Below are positions 22,302 to 35,364 of a DNA stretch of 64,000 bases, piece after piece. Position numbers and translations under genes: made by a program. This DNA is from Saururus chinensis (taxonomy: Eukaryota; Streptophyta; Magnoliopsida; Piperales; Saururaceae), in assembly GCA_035235625.1 (NCBI GenBank), contig CP141142.1, forward strand, positions 27,228,995 through 27,292,994, read 5' to 3'. Each line of letters opens with the position of its first letter. Position 1 is the first letter of the stretch. Under the pieces are notes generated by a model. It ran no database searches and had not been told where the DNA came from. It was given only the letters and a program-made list of their open reading frames with translations.

Positions 22302-25300
22302 TGTCAAGCCCCGGCGCCCACCCAACCCAAACCGGATCGAGGGGCCAGTCAAAGCACACGGGGGCAACTAAATTGCATTGCGGAAGACTTTAACCCCTTA
22401 ATCAATGTTTAACACAAATATGGAATCACACACATTCAGTCCTTTGAGCGAGAGTAATAAGGTAAAAAAAAGAGGATAAAAACTTTGAAATAAATCCTCA
22501 AACGTAACCCACATGCTTAACATCTTGAGCTGACACGTGGCTCGAGTTAGAAAATCTGAGATAAGTCTAAAAGCATCATGTATACACGAGTATAAAACAT
22601 AATCATCCATACAATATGTTATATAAAGATAATAGCATAAATTAGAAGACAAAACAATGTCTGAAGGAATCCACGCTTAGTCCCATGCATATCCCGATCG
22701 TCCCTCAAATAGGGAATTCTAATTAATTGCATGTCACGCCATGCAGCCCCAAAATAAAATACAGAAAGAGGGGTGAGTAAAACTCAGTAAGGTTTGAAAT
22801 ACAGTTATATTAATCAAAAAATTACCACTACATAGTGGCATGGTAATTCAGATCCACATTTCACCTAATATTCTCATTTTCGATTAATTCCCTTACCATA
22901 CCCCTACTTACCCATTAGTAATTATCTTACATACAAGTATCTCATACATACTAATCATGGCATGAATAATCACAATATGACATAAAATTATATGAACAGT
23001 GTCACTAATCCCACATTCAGATCATGTGTAAATATCATGTATACTTGCATGAGAAGTGTCTCTAACACACCTTTCATATCATGCATATCCATCACATAAC
23101 CCTACATAATAGTGTCTTAAACACATATAATCACATAATGCAGATTCATATCATTCATCTATAAATCATTCACCCTGCACTATAAGTATCTCAATCACAC
23201 TATCCTAAATCATGCATAATAAATCATATCCACATGTGTAACATAATCTCAATTATCCCTACACAACTTGTGTAACCTAGGCATTATATTATCTCATACA
23301 CATGCATTATCAATAAATGGTAAATGTTTTCATCATGGAGAAAAATACAATCTTACCACCCGCTCTAAACGTGGTTCGATTTCCTAACTTGAAACCTAGG
23401 GCATTGCTTGCTCTTGACACAGTCTGAATTCCATACAGAAACCTGAACTATTTGGGGTAATCAACCTCTCTGCTCGCCCTAGACGATCCAAAAGGAAGGT
23501 CTGAATTCCTTACGGAAACCTAGAGCAGTCTGCTCCCCCTAGACAGTCCTAGCCGGGAATATCTGAATTCCTTAAGGAAACTTAGAGAAGTGTGTTCACC
23601 CTGGACATCTTTGTGGTAGGAGAGTCGGAATCCCACGCGGGGAACCTAGAACATGTGGTAGCTAGTGCACAAAGGTATACTACTCTGGATTCTCAGGGTC
23701 CAGGTTTGGCTGTCTCAAGCAATTCTCAACCACATCAAAATGACTCACTCAACCCAGGGAGGATCCATGTTCCAATCAGGAACTCAAATCCAAATCATGT
23801 CCTTTTAGACCAACCAATTTTCGATTAAGCCAATGATTGGTTAATTCGGCATGTAATCTCACATCATTGCATCCAATCATTCAACCTCGGCTAAATCTCA
23901 ATAAGTCTTATTCAAAAATCTATTTCTTGATGCATGCAACATGGTACATATGTGGGCAAGGTATACATGAATCCTAATTCATAATAAGTGCTCTCATTAT
24001 CCCTCATGCATCCTTTATAATCATAATACTAAACATCATTGTCATCTTTACCCCACATGTGTGTACATGGTAAAAATATTTAATTCTAAGCATATGAACA
24101 TACCTTATAATTAACTCATCATCATACTACACATGCACCTTAACATCTAATCATGGTTCTAACTAAAATCAGAGGTAAAAACCATCAATCAAGTAAAGTG
24201 TAACCACATGCTAAATATATGCAAGCATATCCACACCACACTTAAATCTAGACCTAGCACTATTATTTACCCATAATTTAATCACATTATATTAAAACAT
24301 ATTAGTTCATTAGCATGCTATAATCCAGTTGAAATCATGCTTAAAATATAAAGAATCATCCAATCATAGATTTAAAATAAGTAATCCTAACATGTGTAGC
24401 CAACATGCAATTTCACATAATACATAAATATTCTTCACAACTTTAACATCAATAATATTCCCTTCTAGTGGCTCATTCTTGCTCAAATTACTCCTCATGA
24501 ATATTAAAAATAGTATTTAAGAGTAAAAATATGAAAAGAAGAAAAATAATCAAAATGACGCCATAATGTATTTTTCTAGTTCGTTTTCCCCACTTTAAGT
24601 TCAAAATTGAAACTTCACAAACACTTCATAAATCATCAAATAACATCTCCAAATCATTATAATCCAATCCATGTTTCAAGAACATTAAATCTAGTCATTA
24701 CTAAACATAAACTCTAAGAACTTTTATTAAAAATCAAACATTTCTCAAATCACCATTAAAACTCATAATCATGGAACCCATTCTAAAACCACATCAAAAT
24801 TGAAATCCAAATCACCGCAATGTTTGAGACTAAAACACTTACCTTTTAACATGTTCTAGATTCTAAATGACTCTTTAAATTCCTTCAAAACCTACCCAAA
24901 AATATGATTTTTATTAATACTTCTCAAATCCAATTTTAAAACATCTAAAACTTTCAAGAACAAGTAGATCTAGGGGAAACCTAAAAATAAAATTCAAAAC
25001 ATTAGGTTTTTAAATAGAAACCCAAATCAGTAGTTTTTGAGTGAAAATTAAGATTGATTCAAAGGAAAGGAAGATATTTAAAAGATTTAAGCAAAACCCT
25101 AATGGATTAATGAAATATTAAGAAAAAATTATACTTTAATCTCCTTTCTATTTTAGGAAAATGGGGATTATGCTCCTAACACCAGGTTTCAGCCCTTTCC
25201 CAATTGGGAAAGTGGCTGGTTCTTTCCTTTTATAGTAAAGGGTGGGGTAGACCTAATTAACTAATGAGGTACAAATACAATTTTATACTAAAAATGGTAA

Positions 25301-25653
25301 AACTTGCTTATTTGAAACCCAATTTGATGTTCAAAAAATTTAAAATAATTACCTAGGGTCTTAGATTTTAGGGTTATTTAGGACTAAAAATTTTAATTTC
25401 GTCCATGGGGCACACGGTGGGTCCCGCCAACCCTAACTTTTCGGGAAAAGAAGTGAAAATTTCAAAATTTCCAAAAAAATTCTAAAAGACTTAAAATAAC
25501 ATAAAATCTTGAAATGTGAAGAAAATTTTGGTTAAAACCTTTGTTAATCACTTTAAATTTGATAATAGTCAAAATCGATCAAAATTGACATTAAACCACA
25601 CAACAACAATTAAAACGAATAAAATAAACTGGTTCAAGTTCAGGGATCTTACA
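22302..25653 (+). mobile_element. Solo LTR, Tekay/Del-like Gypsy family, copy 1
   Basis: 3,352 bases, starting TGTCAAGCCCCGG and ending GGATCTTACA, flanked by perfect 5-bp duplications GAACC (22297-22301 and 25654-25658). The TGTCAYGCCCCG start and multi-kilobase length are typical of Tekay/Del chromovirus LTRs. It is homologous in inverted orientation to 44187-47513. There is no internal domain, so it is a solo LTR left by LTR-LTR recombination. About 23400-23660 holds roughly four copies of a 70-80 bp unit with CTGAATTCCTTACGGAAACC. Confidence 0.88.
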
Positions 25654-26254
25654 GAACCTCTTTTTTGTACGTGTTTATTACAAAAAGCTTGGTGAAAGTA
25701 AGACAATTAGGCAAGTGGTTGCTCGGTGCAACTAATACATCAAGGGACAAATTCACATACCCAAGTTTGTTCCCATGACAATTGGTTCTAGTGGGATCTT
25801 GACGTTGAATTTCAAATAGAATTTTGTTGGGCATGGGAAGAAGAGTGACAAGTCATACACTAAGGAGGAAAAAATGGTGGCAAGGACAAGAGCACCGAGC
25901 AATCAGGTAGGCTGAACAAAGGTGCTGACTATTTCATATGGAATGGACCTTACTGTGCAAGGCACTACCCAGAGAAAGAAAGGTTGGATGCAATTGACAA
26001 TAGGTTTTGCTCAAGATAGAATGTAGTTGTGCATACTAAAGAAGGCATAGCTGGTTGTTGGTTTATTGGTAAGTCTCCTAGCACGATTAGGAGTGTGATC
26101 AATGACCTAGTGCAAGTGGGAATCTTTGTGATATAGTTGTATGCAAGCGGGACAAAACAAGATAGTCAATTCCTAGCAAAACAAGGACTCCATGAGAGAG
26201 ATGAATTCAGCGAGGATGTTGTTGATGCAAGAGGCATGCGAGCAAAGGAATTTG
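25654..26254 (+). mobile_element. Older LTR element remnant, right part
   Basis: Continuation of the element interrupted at 22301, with a primer-binding-like site near 25780, a short gag-like start (MVARTRAPSNQVG at about 25874) and a second LTR-like segment (26010-26250) resembling 21630-21870. It is a broken fossil. Confidence 0.35.
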
Positions 26255-28820
26255 TGTCACACACCTAGATTTTCAAACTCATTTCTCATAAATCAAACAA
26301 CAGAAAGAAATTTTAAACTTTTTAATCAAAACTTTCTATAAGATATATCGGGGAATGATCCATTCATTTTTAGAAATATAGTTATATTCAAATCAAAATA
26401 CTACATTAAACAAGATCAAACCACATCACAAACGAAGAGGATCCAGCCCGAGAAGATATCATAGATACATAACACAACCACGAAAGTAAATTGCACTCAC
26501 ATGCCTAAGTGAAATATACATATGCTAGAATTTAATTAATAAAGTCAAGAATCCTAAATTAAACTATGAAGTAATTAGCTATCCTTTCCAAGCATCAAGA
26601 TCCCAACTTGATCATTTGTCCTGTGAACTAGCATCACAAGGATGCTAAGTATACAAATAGACCCAGTGAAATGGATAAACAAGAACCAAATTAACGACAC
26701 ATATAATTCAAGAGCATAATACAAATTTACCATGATCATTATTACATGCACCACATTAAGTAAGACATAAGGATAGAAGTGAAGAATAATATAAAAAACA
26801 TACCCATATACATAAAACTTATGAGTCATTTTTCTGCACCAAGTATATATCACCAAGGTTCTCTACGATACAGTGGCCACGTCTAGGAGTCCATCTCCTT
26901 CACTAGATTATGAACTACTCACAATCAAAATTAATTCTTCTAAATCCTATGCACCCAATCCACACTAAGGGTTATAAGGCCTCATAGATCCAAGTGGTCG
27001 AGATCTCAACTAAAATGATCATCAAAGTATCTTATATTGCACTGCACATGACCAATCATCTTTTAGTCCTTTAGTCTATTTGAACTTAACTCTCAAGCCA
27101 GGGGAACACCACACTTACAAAGCCGAAAGACCATGATTCTTTTTTATAGCATGCCCTTCCGTCTACATGGATAATGACTCACTTTAGGGGCCAACTATAC
27201 ACTAAGATCCCTTCTCCTTAAGTGTCAAATATCAATAGCCTAGGGCACGATAAAAAACAAAGATTCATACACATAAATGACCACATTTACTCATACATCA
27301 ACATGCTCACCATCACATATACATGCAACCATATGCACTGAAAATCACATCATTATAATATTTAATCATAGTATATATAACTTCATAACTTATGTTTCAT
27401 CATAATGTGACTTCACTCGGAAGACTCTTGCTCCATCAGTTTCTCTATAACACAGTAACCATGTTTAAGAGTACAGCCTCGCCTCACTAGAACATAAACT
27501 ATTCACCAATGACCTCAAGTATTTTTAGGCGTGCCTGCTCTATCTACCCATGAAGCTAAGGCCCATAGGGGCTTATAGACCCAAGTGGTTGAGATCCTGA
27601 CTTTCATGATTATCGGAGCCTCCTATCCTTAGAGTGCCGGAAGACTTTAGTCCTATTTTATATTAAACTTTTTTTGTATGTGGATAAAGACTCACTTTAG
27701 GAGCCAAACCGACACAATGATCCTCTTGTCCTTAAGTGCCTTGATCCACTAGTCTTGGGGTGTGATCTAGTACAAGGATTCTTCACATATAAGAGCATGT
27801 ATACCCAAACAACCATCAATCACAACATCACATATCCATGCACTCTTGTGCATATAATTTCATGGTATTATATTACTTAACATTAGCTTATATCATCTCA
27901 TATATAAAAAAATCATATTATCTCATTTGCATGCACTCATGCATAGAATTTCATGTTATTATATTACTTAATAATAGTTTATGTCAAGTAACAACTCATG
28001 CAGAAAATGCCCAATACACGCTTAATGTCGGTTACATTTCGGCAAGGTCACCTATGCCCATTGGTAACCCACCAACATGTCGATTAATGTAACATATCTA
28101 TGCATATCATGCATTAAATATCATGTTATTATATCTAATAAAAATAGCCTAACACATATAGCATTCTTATTAAAATAACCTAAAACCAACTTGTTGTTGG
28201 TGGACTCATCAATGTGTCGGCTAAGTCATTGATGACCATTGGTAACTTGTTTATGCTTCAAACCCTTGCCGACAATGAGATGATAAGGATAACCATCCGC
28301 ATTAACACCTCACCAATGCATCATTCTCACTACCAGTGACCCTCGGGTAACACACTGACGTGTCAATTCTCATCTATATCATCACTATCATCTACTCAGT
28401 TACATTGGCAATGTTACCAACATGTCATTAAACATGCTGATGGTCCAAAAGAAATAATAGCAATTATCCTAACTTCTCAAAATCACTCCATATCATAATC
28501 TTCTCCACACATAACCTACTCATAATAACAGATGTTGATTCTTACTATCAATTGATCACTAAACATGAGAAAAACATGATATCATAACATAATCATGACA
28601 AAATCTTAGAAATTATCCTTTACATATTTTCATGTCATGCAAGTAATCAAAACATATTTCATACATTCACTTCAACACCAAAACATAGAATCAAGGTTTA
28701 CAATCTAGCATAAAATCATGATTTCTCAATATTTCCATGACATGAATTCACAAAGAATCCTATTTTAATACTTTCATATCCAATGATTTCATAATTCAAA
28801 TCATACATGTTATGTGCAAC
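26255..28820. repeat. Probable decayed Gypsy LTR with internal tandem duplications
   Basis: It begins TGTCACACACCTAG. About 26850-27400 is repeated at about 27430-27960 (shared motifs GACTCACTTTAGG, CTTAAGTG, CAAGTGGT-GAGATC), and 27836-28130 has about three copies of a shorter unit with ATTTCATGTTATTATATTAC. No coding domain or matching target duplication was found, so the LTR assignment is tentative. Confidence 0.4.
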
Positions 28821-29010
28821 GATCAATCGTTCAACTTGTTATTTTATTATTTTGCCCTTTTACCCTAAAACATTATGAAACCTCTAAAATCACTTATGAA
28901 ACTTCTCCAAGTGAATTTGTATGCAAACGTGATTCGAATAAGCTTCAAAAACATTCAACATTTTTCAGTCTTCTTTCTTGATTAATAAGAACATGTCTAC
29001 TCTTATTTTT
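28820..29010 (-). mobile_element. SIRE-like Copia LTR fragment
   Basis: It shares CCCTTTTACCCTAAA, TCCAAGTGAATTTGTATGC and GATTCGAATAAGCTTCAAAA with 36960-37080, in the same orientation. It is a short nested fossil. Confidence 0.5.
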
Positions 29011-30412
29011 CAAGTTTTGGGTAGAAGCACTGCAGTTAGATTACTAGTTGTGTGGTGTGACCCATCCATAAAAGGGTGGACTTGCATATACGAGTTTGTC
29101 CCCATGACACCTACCATTTTGGGCAGCCCTAACTTCTAAATTATCAAAGATTGTTTATAGAAGCATAAAGGGATAGTAGTTTAAGTATTTCATAGGACTC
29201 CAAATAATAGAAAAGAAGCTAATATTTTCTACCCATGAGTTCCTTTTATGCAGTAATGAAGAAGACTAACTAAATTTTTATGAAGGACATAATCAATTGT
29301 CTCAATTTCCAATCTAAATTCTTTCTTTACTTAGCCCATAATTCATGAAATACTTATAGAATAAAATCATTTGTGGAAAAATAGTAGGGTTACTTGTATA
29401 CCTGACCAAACCTAACCTAGTAGGGTTAGACTTTGCATTTTGAACTGATTAGGACTTGCATTTTTAAGTAGGGATCAAGGCTGACCCAACCCAACCGACC
29501 CTTTTCCTACCTCTACTTAGGACTTGGAAAAAAGAAAAATGACCCTTATACCCCCAGAATATTTATAAAATTGTACTTACACCCTTTGATGTTTTAAAAA
29601 TTATACATGATCCTACCATTAACAAACCAGTAATGACTATTTTAAAGTGTTAAAAATACCCTCATTCACTTACCTATTAAGGGGGCCATGTCCAATGGGG
29701 AGCATGTCTGATAGAATGGGTAAAAGAAGGGGTGTCTTTTGGTAGTTAAGTGAATAAGGGTATAAATATCATTAAAAAATAATGTGATTGGTTTTATTAA
29801 CATGAGGCATGCATATGCAAATTCTTTCCACTTCATGCACACCCACTCCTCTGGGTGTTTTTATCGGAAAGCCCTACCCATTCATTTTTACATCCACAAC
29901 TTTGGCTGACTGCTTAACCTCATTCATCTATGGTGTGAGAGTGCTCAATCAGTGAGCTATTACATAAATTTTCAAGGGTGGCTACTTCTAGGCTAACCTC
30001 ATGACCAAGGATATGTGGAACTTGTATATCCAAAATAAAATTTTTACCTATACAATGTTATCTAGGGATAACCAATAGGTTGCGCATCACACTGATATGA
30101 ACGGTGTACTCAAATTGTGGAGCCCAATACAGAGTCCACAGATTACACATCAGTGGTCATACATGAGCCCACGGTTTATCCTGTGAATCAAGTAATATGT
30201 TGTAGCGTCACTTTTTTCAAAATACAATTATGAATAGTTTGATATACAATCTTGTATTATCTTATAGGTAAAAACTTCCAGGCTTAGTAGTTTTCTTTCA
30301 AATAAAAGGATATAACATAAATAGACATGAGGTTCTAAGGAACGATAGAATGTGTTTATGTCTTGAGTAACAAATTAAAAAGACAATTATGCACACAAGA
30401 AGACATACTTGT
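29011..30412. other. Gene-free stretch
   Basis: AT-rich DNA with no supported gene and no terminal repeats. 29095-29130 resembles 25750-25780 (GAGTTTGTCCCCATGACA), suggesting transposon debris. Confidence 0.45.
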
Positions 30413-31640
30413 GTTAGGAAATGACCCAAACTAATGTAGAAGAAAATTACTAAATTGGTAAATTCCATGATGAAAGCATAAGAACAATTTGTAACAGATC
30501 AATCAAGAATCATATAATGGCACAATGTCTCATGATTCGGAAATGAGCTTTGAAGTAAAAAATTTTAAGATTGAAGATTCAAGTGATTTCAACAATTTGA
30601 ATCTACATATGAATTCTTTTGAAGAAGCATGTGATCTAGGGATCAATTAGATATTTTATATCAATTTTGTCTTTTGAGTTAATTTCATATCTTTATAGAA
30701 TGTCAAAAAGAGCCAAAGTTTGTTTTTAACTAAAATTCAAAATTTTGGTCAATTCATACATTTGACCAAATCTTCAACCTATTATTTCTCAAAAGTCTAG
30801 AACTTTTAGTTCAAAGATTTGACTTCCTTTGCAGTTTAAAATTCTCTACTCGAAGGTTCAGCCAAATGTATCCAAAGGAACTCAAATGTTCAACCAATAA
30901 TGGACTTAAATTGAACCTTTTGTTTTCAAGTCCAATTGTGATCAAACTATTCAAGAGAAAAAGAACCTCTATAAATAGGATATTCCTATGTCCTTTCTCA
31001 TAGAGAGAGCTATTCTTAAAGTTAGAAAACTATAGAGGTATTTTCTTATTTTTCTCAAAGCTTTTAGTCTCTGGGTTTTTTATGAACTTTTTTGATTCAA
31101 TATTGTTTTTCATGATTGCTCTATTATTTTCAATCAATCAAACTTCAATGAGTGTTTGGGCAGCCTTATCAAGTTTGAAATGAGAGATTCTTCATAACCA
31201 TAAAAGTGATACACTTTTACCAAACCTAGTTTGAGTGTTTAATTACTTGAGTCTTCTCTAGAGGATTCCGGAGATGATCATGCAGATTGCATAAGGTTGA
31301 ATATTAGATACAATGGACTCAAGTCAAGGATTTGGAGATTGAAGAGTGAAGTGAAGAGCATCATCTAACATGTCAAGGAATTGGTTGAATTGCAGGTGAT
31401 TGTGAAGTTTAATGCCCGGATGCAGTCCCATAGTTTTTCCTAGATGAGTTTTCCATGTAAAAACTTTGTGTGTTGTATGATTGCATGTTTAATTTTCTAT
31501 GCTCCAAGCAGTGACAAGCTAGGTCATTGATTTTCTGGTTAGCTAATTGATAAGTTATCTTAAAAGAAAAATTGATTTGGTTATTTTGTAAAGATTTTAA
31601 CCGAGATCATACTCAGTGAGTATGCTTGATGCGATGCACC
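30413..31640 (+). mobile_element. SIRE-like Copia LTR, probably solo or truncated
   Basis: It starts TGTTAGGAAATGACCC, has a TATA-like CCTCTATAAATAGG at about 30966, and contains TTTTCCATGTAAAAACTTTG, the mirror of the motif in the SIRE-like LTRs at 8.6 and 36.2 kb. No gag follows. The end is approximate and no target duplication was found. Confidence 0.4.
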
Positions 31641-34109
31641 TATTTCAAAAGCCTTCAACTACCTCCATCCCCTCTTATCCTGCTTCATCTCTACTAATCC
31701 ACTAAACTAGTCATCCCCTGCCTTGGCCACCCAGCCCCATCTACCTCCAACTTTGCCTGTCTACTCCTCCTTTTCATCCTCCTTTTCTTCCTTCCCAAAA
31801 TTCAATAGGATAGGCCACAAAAGCCGTCAAGCCATTTAAAACTTTGATAATTTCTATACAAGAAACAATCTTAAATAATGAACTCATTAATATCTTCAAC
31901 TACTTAAATTCATCACTGAGTTTAATATGCATAGTTAATACTTAATATGCATGGATAATACAAAGGCAACTTGAAAGTTAACAATTGTCGGTTAGCAGTT
32001 GACAGTTGGTTGTAGTAAAATGTGCAATAACTCAACATACAACTATAAATCTGTAACACAAAAAAAAGCTCGAGGTAATTTTTGGAATATTTGGTTTCAT
32101 TTTAGGAAGTTAAATGAATTTTTACTTTGTAGACAAACCCTCTCCATATGTCTAGAAGCATGTCTAGGTGGTCCTCGATAGGATCTTCGATGCATCGAGG
32201 AATACAAACAGATTGTCGAGATAAGACAAAAAAACTTGAAGATACCTTTCTGCGTGAGAAGGGTTTCCTTACCTCTCTATATATAACTCATCAGTGCCCC
32301 AAAGCTTAACTTTTATGCTTCCCCCATCTACTTCCTAAACTTTTAGAGGGAGATTTTGAGAGACTTTGGATCAAAGAATAAAGAAAAACTTATTAGTCAG
32401 AGGGATATTAGCTAGAAGACTAATCCCTCTTAGGTAGGATCATTTTCTTTCAATAATCCATGAGTTTGGATGCCCAAAATATGATTCAAAAGTTTTAGAA
32501 AGATGGTATGATGCTTGTTTGGGCAAAAATGGTAGATCCTATGGCATATGATTCAAAGATGTGTTTTTACATGATTTAATGGTGTTTTGGTGGCCAAGAT
32601 ATGCTTATAATCCTTAAGGAATGTTTTGGGTGCAAATTTATATTGCATGGATTTTGAAGTCAATTGTAGTCCTCGAGAACTGACTCTGAAGTGCTTTAAC
32701 AACCCTTTGACGGGCATTGGTGCTTGTCAAAGTTGAATATCCATCGACATATAGCTGGTGGAGAGGCTGTCGAAGTGAAATATTAGGGAGATTTTGATGA
32801 AAATAGTGGGGTTATGAAAGAAAAATAGTGTCATTGCTCCTTTGGGAGGGCTGACCACCACAAGAGCCTATGCTCTTTTGAATTGGAGGAGGTGAGGGCT
32901 GGGGAAAATTGGGGGGAAATGTAAGGAGGAAATGGGGAAAGGGGAGGAGAGGGAGGGAAGTTAGTGTCCCACAAACACGCACCTCTGTCTATGCACTTCA
33001 AGAGTTTTCCACGCCTTGCTAATGTGGCACTTTCTCATTGTGACTCATGTTGAGCTCATTATTTTAGAGAGCATAAAAAATCTTCCACATATAACCTATT
33101 ATCAGATGGGGGATAAATCATTTACTCCTAGAGTGCCTTCCATGAGTTACTCTACTTCATGCAGATCCACAACAAATGCTAATGTTCGTGAGCTTAAAGT
33201 GAGAGTAAATTCTATGTGGTACTACTGCCAGAGTACCAAATAATTTCTCAAGGTGGGGAGTTTAGATCATGTAAAAAATCCTATGTTGCATGAGAGACAA
33301 ATGTGCAAGCAGTCTGTTGCGAGCGGCCTTAGCATTTATGGAAATAAAGTTATCTACAAATAGTTTCAAAAGGTTCTCAATCTATCAATACATACACAGA
33401 AATTTGAAAATTTCCTTAGTGAATTTTGTCTCAAAGCGCTTTCATTATACTTGAACAGTTAACCTACAGAGATGGTAATAAAAAGGCCAAAATAATGGCT
33501 GCTTGTGTTAGATTCTGTCAGCTTGAATTATTAGAATTGTATTTGTGTATAGAAGACGGGCAGAACTAAAATTTTTGCCTAAAAGTTGATTCTAAGTCTT
33601 TTCGAACCAAAATCGACCAAAGTCACCAAATCACCTCATAAAGTGATTCTATCTATTCCGCCTCGTGGCCCCCATTTCAAAAATAATTTTCAATGGTTAC
33701 CTCTTATATCAATTTAAACCTTAAAAATTGTGTCATATAGGTGGGGCCAAATTTAAAAATTCAAAATTACCTACCCTTGCGGGATCTTCTTTAATAGAGC
33801 TCAAATTTAAGAGCATAATTGTACCAAGAACATTCATATTTGAATTCGGGAGAGAAAGTTATATTAGTTTAAAATTTTAAAATTTGATTTGATGCGACAT
33901 TCAAAATTATTCTAAAAAATTTTATTACCAAGCATATTTCCATGATGCAATGAATTTTTAGAATTAATTCTTAAAAACTCCAAATTCAATTTCTAAATAA
34001 TCCAACACCCAAACAACCCCTAAAGCTACCACTCTGGTAGGCATTGTTATATTGTCATCAAAATACAAGTCCCACATTTAACATGGAAAAGTAAACTTCC
34101 TTCAACAAC
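31641..34109. other. Gene-free stretch with LTR-like debris
   Basis: 32160-32460 has features of a retrotransposon LTR (TCGATGCATCGAGG, a TATA-like CTCTATATATAACTC and a pyrimidine-rich leader). 32880-32960 is G-rich. No gene is supported. Confidence 0.4.
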
Positions 34110-34730
34110 ATCACTTAATTTGTTGAAGCCTCTGAGCAACTTCTTTCATCATGGGTCTTTCCTCTTTCCTCACATTGATGCACCTTTTTGCAAGCTCAAC
34201 ACATGAAATCACTTGATCCATCGTTCCCTATTTCAATATGGAGGTATCCAAAACTTGGTCAACAAATCTTTTCTCCACTGATAAAATGAAATATTTTACC
34301 GTAGTAACTTCATCACCCTTATGTGTTCTAATCTGCCAAGGCCTCTTTCTAGTTAGAAGTTCAACTAAAACCACACCAAAGTTGTATACATCAGCTTTCT
34401 CAGATACTTCAAATTTAGTAAGGCATTCTGGAGCGCTATAATGCTGATCCCTGCAGCATGTGATAAAACATATGATTCACCCCAGGGAATTGACATAGAT
34501 AAGCCAAATTTAGCAACTTTTGTAGCATAATTTTCATCTAGTAGAACATTTGAAGATTCTATGAATATATGGATGATGGGGTTGATACCAGCCAAATGAA
34601 GATATGAAAGTGCTTCAACAACTTCTGTTGTAATTCTTAAGCGACATTTCCATAGAATTAGGGTATTTTGCCCCACATTATGGAGAGACTTCAACCTAAC
34701 TAAAGGGCCACGCAATATGAGATACATCCC
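34110..34730 (-). pseudogene. Wall-associated-kinase-like receptor kinase pseudogene
   Basis: The minus strand carries a recognisable C-terminal half of a WAK-type kinase: RLRITTEVVEALSYLHLAG, SSNVLLDENYATKVAKFGLS, then a region matching SDVYSFGVVLVELLTGKKP and, further left, the typical GEERPTMKEVA segment. Only the first 120 residues stay in one frame; several stops follow. Where a live kinase has HRDIKS it reads HIFIES, and DFG is KFG, so both catalytic Asp residues are lost. It is clearly dead. No intact paralogue is in the window. Confidence 0.8.
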
Positions 34731-34733
34731 CGG

Positions 34734-34860
34734 GTAGAGTGAGACGTGTGATTGTGTTAGTGTTATATTTCATTCTGTGGTAGAGCGAGATGTGTGATTG
34801 TGATAGTGTTATGCTCGGCTCTATGATCAAGTGAGATGTGTGTTTCTGCTAATTTATTGG
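34734..34860. repeat. 46-bp tandem repeat, about 2.5 copies
   Basis: GTAGAGTGAGACGTGTGATT at 34734 recurs as GTAGAGCGAGATGTGTGATT at 34780 and as a partial copy near 34826. Confidence 0.75.
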
Positions 34861-35364
34861 CTTTTGTGTGACCCTAATTAAATATTCGAATATATGTATT
34901 TTATCGTATGTATTTTTGTATTGTCTGATGTATGTAATAGCCATTAGGCAAAACTACATTCGAATCCAATTATCTTGGAATAACATCATGGATGTTATTC
35001 AATATGTATGTAGGCAACAAACGGCAAGGCAACGTTGGCCGGATCCAAATTAGATATAAAATTAGGTTTGTTCTGGTATATGCACAACATAGCGCTGAAG
35101 TTTCGTAGCGTATAGAGGAACGTAATGATTCGCACTCAAAGTCTCCTGCTCCTTGTTTTGTTTTACCGGAATATGGGTCCTCCAATTGTGAACCCTCTAC
35201 TTGGGTTGGTTTCCGGGTTGGAGGGTTACAATTAGACTTTGGACTTTAAGTCCTAAGAAGATTATTAGTTTTTGACACATTGTCTACATGTGGAACAACC
35301 TTCATAGTGTGCATGAGTTCTTTACCTTTGACAAATTTAATGACACCCTTGGAACTAGTAAATT

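Noticed and set aside
26255-29060. A third solo LTR bounded by TGTCACACACC and GGTGTGACC
   Set aside because: The right flank does not repeat the left five bases, and a SIRE-like fragment is fused inside the right part, so bounds cannot be defended; kept only as a decayed repeat region.
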